From contig JBEBHJ010000001.1 in the NCBI GenBank assembly GCA_040081075.1, positions 60,782 to 124,781 on the forward strand: 64,000 nt of DNA, given 5' to 3'. Source of the DNA: JANJUB01 sp040081075. Lineage in GTDB: Bacteria > Armatimonadota > Fimbriimonadia > Fimbriimonadales > Fimbriimonadaceae. A program made the position numbers and the translations under genes. Positions within the stretch are counted from its first letter, which is position 1. Each line of letters begins with the position of its first letter. Shown piece after piece: positions 8,315 through 16,932 of the stretch. The notes beneath the pieces were generated by a model. That model searched no databases. It saw nothing but the letters and a program-made list of their open reading frames with translations, and was not told the DNA's origin.

Positions 8315-9427
8315 CTAAAGCATGATCACGCTTCGGATGACGTTGCCGGTTTCCATTTCATGGAAGGCGTCTTCTACGTCCTCCAGCGCAATCTTTCGGG
8401 TTACCATCGAGTCCAGATCCAGCTCACCCTTCAAATAAAGATTGGCCAAGAGCGGAAAGTCAACCGAGGGCAAAGCGTCGCCGCAATGGCAGACATGCAG
8501 GGCGGTTTTGTTCCAATAAACCCCTGTCGCAAAATCGCCAAGGTTTAGGTGAACCGCATCCTTCTCGGCGGGGAAACCGATGGTAGTGGCAGTTCCGCCG
8601 TAGGCAAGCATTTTGATCGCCTGCTCGGTGCAGGCGGGGATTCCCGTGGCTTCGAAGGCGTATTCCACTCCCCCATCCCAACCGTCTTCCGTTAGCTTCC
8701 GAACTTCGGCAACGGCATCGCATTCAGCAGCATTTACGACGTGAGTTGCCCCGAAATCCTTAGCCCACTGGAGCTTAACGGGGTTTACATCAATACCGAT
8801 GATGTGCCGGGCATGTTGGAGCTTCGCGCCTTGAATCACGCTCAATCCCACGCCGCCACAACCAATCACCGCCACCCGCGAACCCGCCATGACGGGGGTT
8901 GTATTCATGGTCGCGCCGACTCCGGTTATCACTCCGCACGCGATGAGACAAGCTTTGTCGAGCGGCATTTCGGCGGGCATTTTGATCGCGGCTTTGGCGT
9001 GGACTACGGTGTGGGTTGAGAACGTTCCGCAGCGTAGAACCTGCGAGCATAAGGCGCCATCGCTTTTGCGATGAATACGCTGCTTGGGCCGCAGCGCCAT
9101 GTAACAGTGCCGCGGATCGCCTCTTAGGCAGGCCGGACATTGCTCGCACGGCGCCCGATAAGCGATAACAACGGGATCGCCGATCATCAGGTTGGTCACC
9201 CCTTCGCCAACTTCCTCCACGATGCCCGCTCCCTCGTGACCAAGCACAATCGGGAAAGCCATTCCGCTCCCGTTAAGGTTCTTCACGGTTAGATCGGTGT
9301 GGCAAACTCCGCTCGCCACCAGCCGAATTAGAACCTCATTCGGCCCTGGGGAATCGACGACGATATCACGGACAACGGCGGGCTCACCGGGAGCCTCGAG
9401 AATGGATGCGCGACCTTCAACTGCCAT
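8315..9427 (-). CDS. zinc-dependent alcohol dehydrogenase (class III/MDR type)
   Basis: 370 aa from the ATG at 9427. The catalytic zinc motif (GVCHTDLT, GHEGAG) and the structural zinc lobe (CEQCPACLRGDPRHC) are present. The NAD-binding Rossmann motif is VIGCGGVGLSVIQGAK, followed by an acidic residue in GIDVNP, which favours NAD. It resembles the glutathione/mycothiol-dependent formaldehyde dehydrogenase branch, but the substrate cannot be assigned. The longer frame start at 9487 is rejected because a TATCAT box lies exactly 6 nt before 9427 and the first 20 residues have no family counterpart. It is divergent from the ThuA-like gene. Confidence 0.85.
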   Translation of the reverse strand: MAVEGRASILEAPGEPAVVRDIVVDSPGPNEVLIRLVASGVCHTDLTVKNLNGSGMAFPIVLGHEGAGIVEEVGEGVTNLMIGDPVVIAYRAPCEQCPACLRGDPRHCYMALRPKQRIHRKSDGALCSQVLRCGTFSTHTVVHAKAAIKMPAEMPLDKACLIACGVITGVGATMNTTPVMAGSRVAVIGCGGVGLSVIQGAKLQHARHIIGIDVNPVKLQWAKDFGATHVVNAAECDAVAEVRKLTEDGWDGGVEYAFEATGIPACTEQAIKMLAYGGTATTIGFPAEKDAVHLNLGDFATGVYWNKTALHVCHCGDALPSVDFPLLANLYLKGELDLDSMVTRKIALEDVEDAFHEMETGNVIRSVIML

Positions 9428-9433
9428 TGCGTA

Positions 9434-9439
9434 ATGATA
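9434..9439 (-). promoter_or_regulatory. -10 element TATCAT for the alcohol dehydrogenase
   Basis: TATCAT on the minus strand lies 6 nt before the start codon at 9427. It forms a divergent promoter pair with the box at 9492. Confidence 0.5.
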
Positions 9440-9491
9440 CCGTTTGGGCTGGAAACCCAAGGCACATCGGCTAGATGCCGATGGCACGAGG

Positions 9492-9497
9492 TAGATT
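9492..9497 (+). promoter_or_regulatory. -10 element TAGATT for thuA-like/queC
   Basis: TAGATT lies 6 nt before the ATG at 9504, implying a leaderless transcript. Confidence 0.45.
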
Positions 9498-9503
9498 CAG
9501 TTC

Positions 9504-10379
9504 ATGATTCCGCCGCTGTTTTTGTCGCTTCCCGGAAAGTCGGAGACCGCCAAGCACATTGTGTTCATGTCCGGGGACGAAGAGTATCGCTCGGAAGAGT
9601 GCCTTTCTCAATTGGCCCGAGTTATGTCGAAACACCACGGGTTTAAGTGTACGGTGCTTTATTCAGTCGCGCCCGATGGCACGATCGACCCCGGAGTAGC
9701 TAACAATATCCCCGGAATGGAACAGCTCAAAACGGCTGACCTCTTGATTTGTATGCTGAGGTTCCGAAATCTGCCCGATTCACAGATGGCCTATTTCGAT
9801 GATTATGTGAAATCGGGCAAGCCCATCATCGGGCTTCGAACTGCAACGCACGCTTTCAAAATTCCAGCAGGCGCGAAGTATCACAGCTATAGTTGGGAAA
9901 ACCAGGGCGGATTTGGTAAACAGATCTTGGGTGAAACCTGGATAGCGCACCACGGAGACCACCTAGTGGAAAGTACACGAGCGATTCCGCGCGCTGACCA
10001 TCCGATTTTGAGAGGGATCACCAACGTCTGGGTGCCTTCGGACGTTTACACCGTGGGCAAAATTGATGGCACCGTGTTGTTAGATGGGCAGGTTTTGAGG
10101 GGCATGAGCCCCACCGATCCTCCCTTGGAAGGCGCCAAGAACAACCCCATGATGCCCTTGGCGTGGCTTCGCACCTCCCCGAAGGTATTCACAACCACGA
10201 TGGGATCAGGCTTGGATTTCCTGAACGAAGACTTGCGGCGCTTGATCATCAACGCCAGCTACTGGTTGCTTGGCCGGGAAGTTCCGAAAAGAGCCAGGGC
10301 CGATGTCGTGGGAAAATACGAACCATCGCCCATCGGGTTCGGCAAGCACCTGACCGGAAAGCGCCCGGGAGACTTTTAG
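9504..10379 (+). CDS. ThuA-like domain protein
   Basis: 291 aa. It carries the glutamine-amidotransferase-like ThuA fold: HIVFMSGDEEYRSEE at the first strand, ADLLICMLRFRNLP, SGKPIIGLRTATHAF, and a C-terminal FLNEDLRRLIINASYWLLG. ThuA-like proteins are linked to trehalose/carbohydrate metabolism, but most members, including this one, have no proven reaction. The N-terminus is weakly hydrophobic (MIPPLFLSLPGKSE) and may be a short signal. The stop overlaps the GTG of queC by 1 bp (TAGTG), so they are translationally coupled, although no functional link is obvious. Confidence 0.75.
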   Translation: MIPPLFLSLPGKSETAKHIVFMSGDEEYRSEECLSQLARVMSKHHGFKCTVLYSVAPDGTIDPGVANNIPGMEQLKTADLLICMLRFRNLPDSQMAYFDDYVKSGKPIIGLRTATHAFKIPAGAKYHSYSWENQGGFGKQILGETWIAHHGDHLVESTRAIPRADHPILRGITNVWVPSDVYTVGKIDGTVLLDGQVLRGMSPTDPPLEGAKNNPMMPLAWLRTSPKVFTTTMGSGLDFLNEDLRRLIINASYWLLGREVPKRARADVVGKYEPSPIGFGKHLTGKRPGDF

Positions 10380-11047
10380 TGCCAGCTTGTGTTGTGTTGC
10401 TCTCGGGCGGGCTCGACTCCGCGACCGTGTTAGCCATCGCAAAAGCGGAGGGATTCGAGATTCATGCTCTCACCATAACCTACGGGCAAAGGCACTCCAT
10501 TGAAGTAGAAGCTGCTAAGCGAGTAGCCGCCACCGCCGGGGTTAGAGAGCACCGATTTGTGCATGTTGATCTGGATCAACTTGGAGGTTCCGCGCTTACA
10601 GATGACATTGAAGTTCCCAAGGGAGAGCGGCCCTCAACTGGTATCCCGGTCACTTATGTTCCTGCCCGAAACACGGTTTTCCTTTCGATTGCCCTCGGAT
10701 ATTGCGAAGTGATCGGTTCGACCGATATGTTTATCGGAGTCAACGCGGTGGACTATAGCGGCTACCCCGATTGTCGTCCCGAGTTCATTTCTGAGTTCGA
10801 AAAGCTGGCGAATCTTGCCACCAAGGCGGGAGTTGAGGGGGCGCAGTTCAAGATTCACGCGCCTCTCATGCATCTGTCCAAAGCCGAGATTATTCAGCGA
10901 GGTTTGAGCTTGGGCGTGGACTATTCCATCACTCACTCCTGCTATGATCCGATTAGGTCGAGGGCTTGTGGGCGCTGCGATTCTTGCCTCTTGCGACAAG
11001 CAGGATTTGCGGAGCTGGGTCTGGTTGATCCAGCTTTGGGGGAGTAG
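10379..11047 (+). CDS. queC: 7-cyano-7-deazaguanine synthase QueC
   Basis: 222 aa, the usual QueC size. The PP-loop ATP-binding motif is LLSGGLDSAT near the N-terminus, followed by ITYGQRHSIEVEAA, VPARNTVFLSIALGY and VNAVDYSGYPDCRPEF. The C-terminal zinc site is CxxxxxxxxCGxCxxC (in SCYDPIRSRACGRCDSC). It converts 7-carboxy-7-deazaguanine to preQ0 using ATP and ammonia, a step of queuosine synthesis. The GTG start at 10379 is chosen because the protein would otherwise begin deep inside thuA. No other queuosine genes are in the window. Confidence 0.93.
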   Translation: MPACVVLLSGGLDSATVLAIAKAEGFEIHALTITYGQRHSIEVEAAKRVAATAGVREHRFVHVDLDQLGGSALTDDIEVPKGERPSTGIPVTYVPARNTVFLSIALGYCEVIGSTDMFIGVNAVDYSGYPDCRPEFISEFEKLANLATKAGVEGAQFKIHAPLMHLSKAEIIQRGLSLGVDYSITHSCYDPIRSRACGRCDSCLLRQAGFAELGLVDPALGE

Positions 11048-11132
11048 GACGAGTTGGACATGTTAGGGCTGCTAGGGCCCACAGTCCTACAAAACGGAAC
11101 CCCCAACCTAGACACTCGTCCATCCAAAAGAG

Positions 11133-11138
11133 GATAAT
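11133..11138 (+). promoter_or_regulatory. -10 element GATAAT
   Basis: GATAAT lies 6 nt before the ATG at 11145. The 97-bp gap behind queC also holds overlapping inverted repeats: GTAGGAC 11044-11050 with GTCCTAC 11084-11090, and GGACGAGT 11047-11054 with ACTCGTCC 11114-11121. Their first arms overlap, so only one can form at a time. Confidence 0.4.
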
Positions 11139-11144
11139 GAGAGT

Positions 11145-12851
11145 ATGTTGACGAAAGGCATTATTGCGATGGTTTCGACCCTCAGTTTGGCGGGAACTGC
11201 GGGTTGGATCAGCCACAGACCCGAGCCCAAAGCTACCGTCTATCTCGTGCTCAGCACCGACTGCCCGATTGCGATGCAGTACACGCCACGCATCAATCGG
11301 CTCGTGAACGAGTTTAGCGATGACGGCGTCACCTTCAAAGCTATTTTCCCCAACGACCTCGAATCTCGCCAAGCCGTCGCCAAATACATGTCCGAGCGGA
11401 ATTACAAGTTCGACTGGTCGCTTGATCTTGGCGCGGTGGAAGCGAAGAAACTCGGCGTCAAGAACGTCCCAACCGCGGTCGTTGTGGACCCTAAAGGCAA
11501 AGTACTTTTCCGGGGTGGGATTGATGACAATGCCGACATCACCCTTGTCAAAAACAACTTCCTCAAGGACGCTCTAACCTCAACCATCGAAGGCAAAACC
11601 CCGGCGGTAAAGGAAAGCAAAACCTTCGGTTGCCTCCTTATGCCCGGCGAGACCCCGCCAACGAGGGCCAAAGTCAACTATGCCGAGCACGTTGCAACGA
11701 TCCTCAATGATCATTGTGTGGAATGCCATCGGCCCGGCGAAGTCGCCCCGTTTTCGCTCATGGGTTACGAGAACGCCAAGAAGTGGGCACCGATGATTGC
11801 GAATGTTACGGCAAGTCGAAAGATGCCGCCCTGGAAAGCCGTTCATGGATTCGGCGAGTTCCAAGACGAAAATCGCCTCTCGGAAGCTGAAATCGAGACT
11901 CTCAAGCGATGGAATGAAGCGGGTGGATCGGCGGGCGACCTCAAAACTGCGCCGAAAAACCCGGAGTTTAAGAGTGAATGGCTGCTCGGGCAACCCGACA
12001 TGATCATGACCAACAAGGAGTTCACGCTTGATCCCGAGGGGGCCGATGAGTATCGCAATTTTGTGGTTTACACTAACGAGACCAAGGATCCGATGTGGAT
12101 CACGGCCATGGATGTGCGCCCCGGCAACACCAAAATTGTCCACCATGTGATCGCGTTTATTGATGGCGGGAGCCAAGCCAAACGCAAGGAATCTCAAGCT
12201 GAAGACGGCAAGGCGGGTTATCGCACGTTTGGCGGACCAGGGTTCATTCCGATTGGCTCTTTGGGCGGTTGGGCACCCGGCTTGCGTCCACGCCACACCA
12301 ATGAAGATGCCGCGTTCAAGCTCCCCGCCGGAGCATCCGTCGTCATGCAGGTTCACTATCACCGCAACGGCAAGACGGAGAAGGATCAGACCAAACTCGG
12401 AGTTTATCTGGCCAAGTCTAAGCCGAAAAAAGAAGTTCGCCTCGCCTGGCTCGCCAATCCGCTTTTCAAGATTCCAGCGGGAGCGAAGAACCACATGGTG
12501 AAGCTCGAATATCGCGCCCCCGCCGATATCACGGTTTATGGGGCGATGCCCCACATGCACCTTTTAGGCCGATCGATGAAAGCCGAGATCCGCTACGCCG
12601 ATGGCACCATCAAACCGCTCGTGTTTATTGATGATTGGAACTTCAACTGGCAGATGGCCTATGTTCTCAAGCAACCCATCAAGGTTCCGGCCGGAACGAA
12701 GATTTATGTTGAGGGATACTACGACAACTCCACCGACAACCCCTTCCAACCCCTAAAAACCCCACGCGATATCACATGGGGCGAGGAGACGACAGACGAA
12801 ATGTTCTTGCTCGTTGTGCCATACACCCTAGATGCCGAGAATCTGGGCTAG
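11145..12851 (+). CDS. redoxin - cytochrome c-like - copper type II monooxygenase-like fusion protein
   Basis: 568 aa. An N-terminal membrane anchor or signal is followed by a thioredoxin-like domain (about 28-150, STDCPIAMQ, with the second Cys of CxxC replaced). Next is a haem-binding region with CVECH (Cys191-His195) in the conserved context CHRPGEVAPFSL. The C-terminal half (about 290-560) resembles PHM-like Cu(II) ascorbate-dependent monooxygenases, with copper-ligand motifs KIVHHVIAF, VMQVHYHRNG and MPHMHLLG. Such fusions occur in Planctomycetes and Acidobacteria with unknown substrates. An extracytoplasmic redox enzyme is inferred. It is followed by a decayed toxin-antitoxin locus. Confidence 0.8.
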   Translation: MLTKGIIAMVSTLSLAGTAGWISHRPEPKATVYLVLSTDCPIAMQYTPRINRLVNEFSDDGVTFKAIFPNDLESRQAVAKYMSERNYKFDWSLDLGAVEAKKLGVKNVPTAVVVDPKGKVLFRGGIDDNADITLVKNNFLKDALTSTIEGKTPAVKESKTFGCLLMPGETPPTRAKVNYAEHVATILNDHCVECHRPGEVAPFSLMGYENAKKWAPMIANVTASRKMPPWKAVHGFGEFQDENRLSEAEIETLKRWNEAGGSAGDLKTAPKNPEFKSEWLLGQPDMIMTNKEFTLDPEGADEYRNFVVYTNETKDPMWITAMDVRPGNTKIVHHVIAFIDGGSQAKRKESQAEDGKAGYRTFGGPGFIPIGSLGGWAPGLRPRHTNEDAAFKLPAGASVVMQVHYHRNGKTEKDQTKLGVYLAKSKPKKEVRLAWLANPLFKIPAGAKNHMVKLEYRAPADITVYGAMPHMHLLGRSMKAEIRYADGTIKPLVFIDDWNFNWQMAYVLKQPIKVPAGTKIYVEGYYDNSTDNPFQPLKTPRDITWGEETTDEMFLLVVPYTLDAENLG

Positions 12852-12870
12852 CGTGCGAGCGTAGGTAAAC

Positions 12871-12998
12871 ATGAAAATCAAGGTGGTCATCCATGAGGCT
12901 GAGGAAGGTGGAAATTGGGCTGAGGTCCCGCCATCCCCGGTTGCGTGACCGAAGGCGATACGTGGGAGGAGCTCCTGGAAAAATCTATGACGCCGTAG
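12871..12998 (+). pseudogene. hicB: hicB antitoxin remnant (frameshifted)
   Basis: Frame 1 from the ATG encodes a typical HicB N-terminus (MKIKVVIHEAEEGGNWAEVP, then PSP) and stops at 12946. Moving one frame at 12939 restores the family consensus (GCVTEGDTWEELLEK), which ends at TAG 12996. A single missing G in the run at 12939-12940 explains the break. The intact family is a partial RNase H-fold antitoxin that neutralises HicA. The C-terminal DNA-binding part is absent. The gap 12852-13172 holds only this locus. Confidence 0.75.
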
Positions 12999-13068
12999 AT
13001 GGATGCCTATCTGTCGACGCACCGTTGACCGATACAACCGGGAACCCTCGGGTGCTCGATGTTGCAGT

Positions 13069-13134
13069 ATGAAGTCGTTAACCGGTCGCGAACTTTGCAC
13101 ACTCCTTAAGATGCACGGCTGGGAGCTGAAGCAG
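13069..13134 (+). pseudogene. hicA: hicA toxin remnant (5' part only)
   Basis: The first 22 residues match the HicA N-terminus (MKSLTGRELCTLLKMHGWEL). The family consensus then ends before the G-S-H motif carrying the catalytic His, and the reading continues into the end of the neighbouring minus-strand gene. HicA is a small mRNA-cleaving toxin with a dsRBD-like fold. Here it is truncated and should be inactive, matching the broken hicB just upstream (order hicB-hicA). Confidence 0.7.
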
Positions 13135-13172
13135 TTTACTACTCAAGGATTCGCATGGCTTGAGGTTACACC

Positions 13173-14822
13173 TTACTTCTTCAGCAAAAACGCCTTGATG
13201 GCCTCAAATGCCGAGTCTAAACCCAATCTCAGATCGGAAAACGAGGGTGGCGCGGGTAGGTCGGGGGCAATCCACGTTCGGGCGTCCATCGGCCAGCTTC
13301 TTTGCCAATGGAGATCGGAGATAGAGTAAGTCATTTTCGAGTAGGGCAGAACGCCCAAAACCGACTCGCCGGTGAAGTTTGGCGAACTTCCCGAGGGCTC
13401 CCCTACAAACGTGGCTTCGCAACTCCGCTCGATATCCGTGACGAAATTCTGAGCGGCCGAAAACGTGTGGCGCCCGGTAATTACGAACAGGTGACCGGGG
13501 CGGTTTACCTTCTTGCTGGCGATGATTCCATTGACAAGCGGGCGACTTAGAAACGTGTTCCCACCTCCGTTCCAGCGTGCATCTATAACCAAATTCTCCA
13601 CATCGTTTGTCTGGATGAACTCAAACAGCTTCTCGGCAAACTTGGACACGGGCAAATCGGTAATGTTTCGAACGGAGTTGTATTGAAAATAGACTGTTTT
13701 GGTTTCGGCCAAATACTCAAACCAATAGGGCTTTGCCCTATCCTTTAAAGAGAGCGGAACGGTTGGAAGGGACGTTTCAATCCCTGCGAGGTCGGCGGCA
13801 GGTGTAGGGCCGGCAATTGTTTGAAGGACGAGAGTAGATTTCTTGCCCGAAACATCTTCGACAACGTAGCCTATCTCGTTTGTATCTGCGAGCCAGCCCA
13901 AGCCCTTCAACAGGTCGGCGTTTGTAAAGTAGCGCGGTGAGATGGCCAAATCACCCATCGAGTTATCCTTTGCAATAAAAGGGCTTGATGCCTTTAGGAC
14001 CTCCTCGGCGTCGTGGCCCGCAACTTGTAGAATTTTCGCGCCGAGTAGGGCCGACTTTGACTTGGCGATTGCAATGATTCGGTAGCCATCATCAAAGCGA
14101 AACACCGTTATGGGAGCTTGTTTCGCGGTTGCGGGATCAAAACCGCGCAGAATTGTATGTCCGTCGCCAATCAACACGGCGAGTCGCATAAATCGCATGC
14201 GGATTTGGTGGTCGCTGAGCTTCGGAATCTCTCGGTTGAACGATTTCACTTCCTTGTCGAGTTCGTCCTTGGTGGATTTTTGATATGGGTTCAGGTGGAT
14301 GCGCCGAACTTCGCGATTATAAAGCCACAAATCATAGCGCCAAGCTTCGTCGCGGCTCATTTTGCTCACGTCTTTAGTTGCCGCCATTTCCTCCCATTTC
14401 ACGTCTTTGTGGAGCGACTCGAGGTCCTTGTCGGTTTGAACATGGTTTAGATCTCGAAAACCCTTGTCGAGGGAGGTCTGCAATGAGGCAATTGCAGCTT
14501 TGGTGTCACCCTTCAGGGCATAGGCGCATGCGATATCGTAATGACACGAGGCAAAGAGTTTATTGGCAAACCCGCCGAGTTCAAAAACGTGCTGATAGGC
14601 CTCGATCGCGGCGTCATAGTGCTTTTCTTGAAGTCGCTTTTGAGCGAGCTGATACCAAACATCACCATCCATCGGATAGATTTTCACCGCCTTCTCCAGC
14701 GATTCCAAGGTGGCGGCGCTCTTGAGAGCGAAGTATTCCAGCGAGTCCGTGGCGGAAACGCTTCTACTCCTGGCGAGGGCGACGGTGGAACATAGGACAA
14801 GTGCAAGGCAAAGCGATCGCAT
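13173..14822 (-). CDS. TPR plus S41-family (C-terminal processing peptidase-like) protein
   Basis: 549 aa. Signal peptide (MRSLCLALVLCSTVALA), then TPR repeats at about 35-130 (DGDVWYQLAQKRLQEKHYDAAIEAY). The S41 module includes VLIGDGHTIL, LVIDARWNGGGNTFLSRP and a GRHTFSAAQNF loop holding the predicted catalytic Ser. There is no clear PDZ domain. It is probably a periplasmic protease or hydrolase-like protein. A TACACT box 6 nt before 14822 favours this ATG over the one two codons upstream (14828), which would directly abut the box. The 3' end abuts the hicA remnant. Confidence 0.78.
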   Translation of the reverse strand: MRSLCLALVLCSTVALARSRSVSATDSLEYFALKSAATLESLEKAVKIYPMDGDVWYQLAQKRLQEKHYDAAIEAYQHVFELGGFANKLFASCHYDIACAYALKGDTKAAIASLQTSLDKGFRDLNHVQTDKDLESLHKDVKWEEMAATKDVSKMSRDEAWRYDLWLYNREVRRIHLNPYQKSTKDELDKEVKSFNREIPKLSDHQIRMRFMRLAVLIGDGHTILRGFDPATAKQAPITVFRFDDGYRIIAIAKSKSALLGAKILQVAGHDAEEVLKASSPFIAKDNSMGDLAISPRYFTNADLLKGLGWLADTNEIGYVVEDVSGKKSTLVLQTIAGPTPAADLAGIETSLPTVPLSLKDRAKPYWFEYLAETKTVYFQYNSVRNITDLPVSKFAEKLFEFIQTNDVENLVIDARWNGGGNTFLSRPLVNGIIASKKVNRPGHLFVITGRHTFSAAQNFVTDIERSCEATFVGEPSGSSPNFTGESVLGVLPYSKMTYSISDLHWQRSWPMDARTWIAPDLPAPPSFSDLRLGLDSAFEAIKAFLLKK

Positions 14823-14828
14823 AGGCAT

Positions 14829-14834
14829 AGTGTA
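14829..14834 (-). promoter_or_regulatory. -10 element TACACT for the S41 protein
   Basis: Minus-strand TACACT, 6 nt from the ATG at 14822. Only this start fits the leaderless spacing seen elsewhere. Confidence 0.45.
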
Positions 14835-14919
14835 AACCGCTCATGGAGTGTCCTGGGCATTTAGAATCGTGCAGTTTGAATCATATTAGTGAAAGGGCCA
14901 GGCACCGGAAGGATGATTT

Positions 14920-15471
14920 TTGTTAGCTGGTACGCTTTTGGTTGTGCCTCTGCCCGCCCTCTACACTGTCGAAGACATCCGCATCGCTGTCCAGCAAATC
15001 GCCGCTGACATCACACGCGATTATGGAAGCGAGCCGATCCTGCTGGTCGGGGTGCTCAAGGGATCGCTCTACTTTTTGGCAGATCTCAGCCGGGAGCTTG
15101 GAGAGCACGTGACAATTGATGTCATCCAGGTAAGCAGCTATGGCAAAGCCCGCGAATCAAGCGGAATCGTGAAGATATTGAAGGATTTAGATGACACGAT
15201 TGAGGACAAGCACGTGATCTTGGTGGAAGATATTGTGGACACGGGCAATACGCTCAGTCACCTTATTGATGTATTCAGCACTCGGCGCCCAAAGTCGCTT
15301 GCGATTGCGGCGTTGCTCTCAAAACCGGCGGCGCGAAAAATTTCTGTTAAGGTTAATTACGTTGGGTACGAGATTCCGAACAAGTTTGTGGTAGGATATG
15401 GGTTAGACGACGGCGAGAAGTATCGGAATCTTCCCTACATCGCTGTCCTTCCCACCGGTGAACCCGCTTAG
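14920..15471 (+). CDS. hpt: hypoxanthine phosphoribosyltransferase
   Basis: 183 aa with the type I PRTase fold: PILLVGVLKGSLYFLADLSR near the N-terminus, a flexible loop with SSYG, the PRPP-binding motif VILVEDIVDTGNT, and C-terminal GYGLDDGEKYRNLPYIA. It salvages hypoxanthine and guanine to IMP and GMP. The TTG start is supported by a strong GGAAGGA (14907-14913) with 6-nt spacing; a GTG at 14944 is a weaker alternative. rho follows 43 bp downstream and may share the transcript. Confidence 0.92.
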   Translation: MLAGTLLVVPLPALYTVEDIRIAVQQIAADITRDYGSEPILLVGVLKGSLYFLADLSRELGEHVTIDVIQVSSYGKARESSGIVKILKDLDDTIEDKHVILVEDIVDTGNTLSHLIDVFSTRRPKSLAIAALLSKPAARKISVKVNYVGYEIPNKFVVGYGLDDGEKYRNLPYIAVLPTGEPA

Positions 15472-15514
15472 AGCGATCCCGTGGACCCCAATTCTCCCCC
15501 TATTTAGGAATGCT

Positions 15515-16897
15515 ATGACGCATCAGTTCAGACCACGCAACCAGGGTGGCGGTCAAGGCGGCCAAAATCGCCGTCGAGGCCGCGTTTCCCGAGAAGGCCT
15601 ACCCAAGGAAATCCAGGCCGATCTCGAAAATCTTCCCGAAATTGACTTTAATCATTTCGATCAAATGACTCCGGCTCTCTTGATGAAAGCACTCAAGGCC
15701 GCGAAAATTTCACCAGACCAACCGCGAGAAGCGGCACTGCGTCAACTGCTTGAGACCGCTAACGCCGATTGCACATACCGAGAAGGCGTTCTTGAACTCA
15801 TGAACGACGGTTGGGGCTTCTTGCGCCGCCTCAACTATTTGCCTTCAAACGATGACGTTTATGTTTCACAGAGCCAAGTCAAGCGATTTGGATTGCGCTG
15901 TGGAGACATGGTTTATGGGCTTGTTCGTGCTCCAAAGGAAGGCGAAAAGTATCACGGCATGCTCCGGGTTGAGTGCATAAACGGGTTCGGCACGAGCGCT
16001 CCCGAAATGGCGAAGCGAAAGAATTTTGACGAACTCACGCCTTTACACCCAGACGAGCGATTCCACATTGAAACGCACCCCGATAACATCGTAGCCCGTG
16101 TTATCGACCTCATTTCTCCCCAAGGGAAAGGTCAAAGATCACTGATCGTTTCACCTCCGAAAGCAGGAAAAACGACGATCTTGAAGACGATTGCCAACGC
16201 GATTACCGCCAATCATCCGGAGTGCTATTTAATGGTTTTGCTCGTGGATGAGCGCCCAGAAGAAGTCACTGATTTTAAGCGCTCGGTTCGCGGTCAAGTG
16301 ATCAGCTCAACCTTTGACGAGCCCGCCGAGAACCACATTCGTGTAGCCGAGTTGTGCCTAGAGCAAGCCAAGCGATTAGTCGAATGCGGTCGCGACGTTG
16401 TTATCCTATTGGACTCGCTCACGCGACTTTCCCGAGCCTCAAACCTCACAATCAATCCATCTGGCCGAACGCTTTCCGGCGGTTTGGACCCGAGCGCCCT
16501 TTATCGCCCGCGTCGCTTCTTTGGTTCCGCGAGAAACATAGAAGAAGGTGGGTCGATGACAGTTATCGCTTCGGCTTTGGTTGATACTGGTTCGAAGATG
16601 GACGATGCGATTTTCGAGGAGTTCAAAGGCACAGGCAACTCCGAAATCGTTCTGGACCGAGACCTGGCTGAGCGCAGAATTTGGCCAGCGATTGATGTCA
16701 AGCGTTCCTCAACCCGCCACGAAGAGAAGCTCTTAGGCAAAGAAGAGCTTGAAGGTGTTGTTCAGCTTCACCGAATGGTTGCGAATCAACAGAACTCGGT
16801 GGATGCGACCGAGAGTTTGATTAAGCTTCTGAAGAAGACGCCGACCAACCAGGTGTTCATCGAGCAGGTTATTCAACGGACTCGCGCGACGGTTTAG
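15515..16897 (+). CDS. rho: transcription termination factor Rho
   Basis: 460 aa. A Gly/Gln/Arg-rich N-terminal tail (GGGQGGQNRRRGR) is followed by the Rho N-terminal helical region, the cold-shock-like RNA-binding domain (EGVLELMNDGWGFLRR) and the RecA-type ATPase domain. The P-loop is PPKAGKTT, Walker B is VVILLDSLTRL, and the Q- and R-loop regions are conserved. It is a hexameric RNA-DNA helicase that ends transcription. The ATG at 15515 has AGGA upstream; an in-frame start at 15458 would run into hpt and lacks family similarity. A 6-bp hairpin (16899-16913) follows the stop. Confidence 0.96.
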   Translation: MTHQFRPRNQGGGQGGQNRRRGRVSREGLPKEIQADLENLPEIDFNHFDQMTPALLMKALKAAKISPDQPREAALRQLLETANADCTYREGVLELMNDGWGFLRRLNYLPSNDDVYVSQSQVKRFGLRCGDMVYGLVRAPKEGEKYHGMLRVECINGFGTSAPEMAKRKNFDELTPLHPDERFHIETHPDNIVARVIDLISPQGKGQRSLIVSPPKAGKTTILKTIANAITANHPECYLMVLLVDERPEEVTDFKRSVRGQVISSTFDEPAENHIRVAELCLEQAKRLVECGRDVVILLDSLTRLSRASNLTINPSGRTLSGGLDPSALYRPRRFFGSARNIEEGGSMTVIASALVDTGSKMDDAIFEEFKGTGNSEIVLDRDLAERRIWPAIDVKRSSTRHEEKLLGKEELEGVVQLHRMVANQQNSVDATESLIKLLKKTPTNQVFIEQVIQRTRATV

Positions 16898-16920
16898 CCG
16901 ACTTGGTAAGTCGCTGCAGG

Positions 16921-16926
16921 TAAGGT
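16921..16926 (+). promoter_or_regulatory. -10 element TAAGGT
   Basis: TAAGGT lies 6 nt before the GTG at 16933, in the 35-bp gap behind rho. Confidence 0.3.
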
Positions 16927-16932
16927 TGGTGC

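Noticed and set aside
11580..12560. 326-aa frame on the minus strand
   Set aside because: It lies wholly inside the redoxin fusion gene. The protein has no coherent domain and follows from the codon bias of the real gene.
15458..15514. Upstream start for rho
   Set aside because: It would overlap hpt by 14 bp, has no ribosome-binding site, and the extra residues do not look like the Rho N-terminus.
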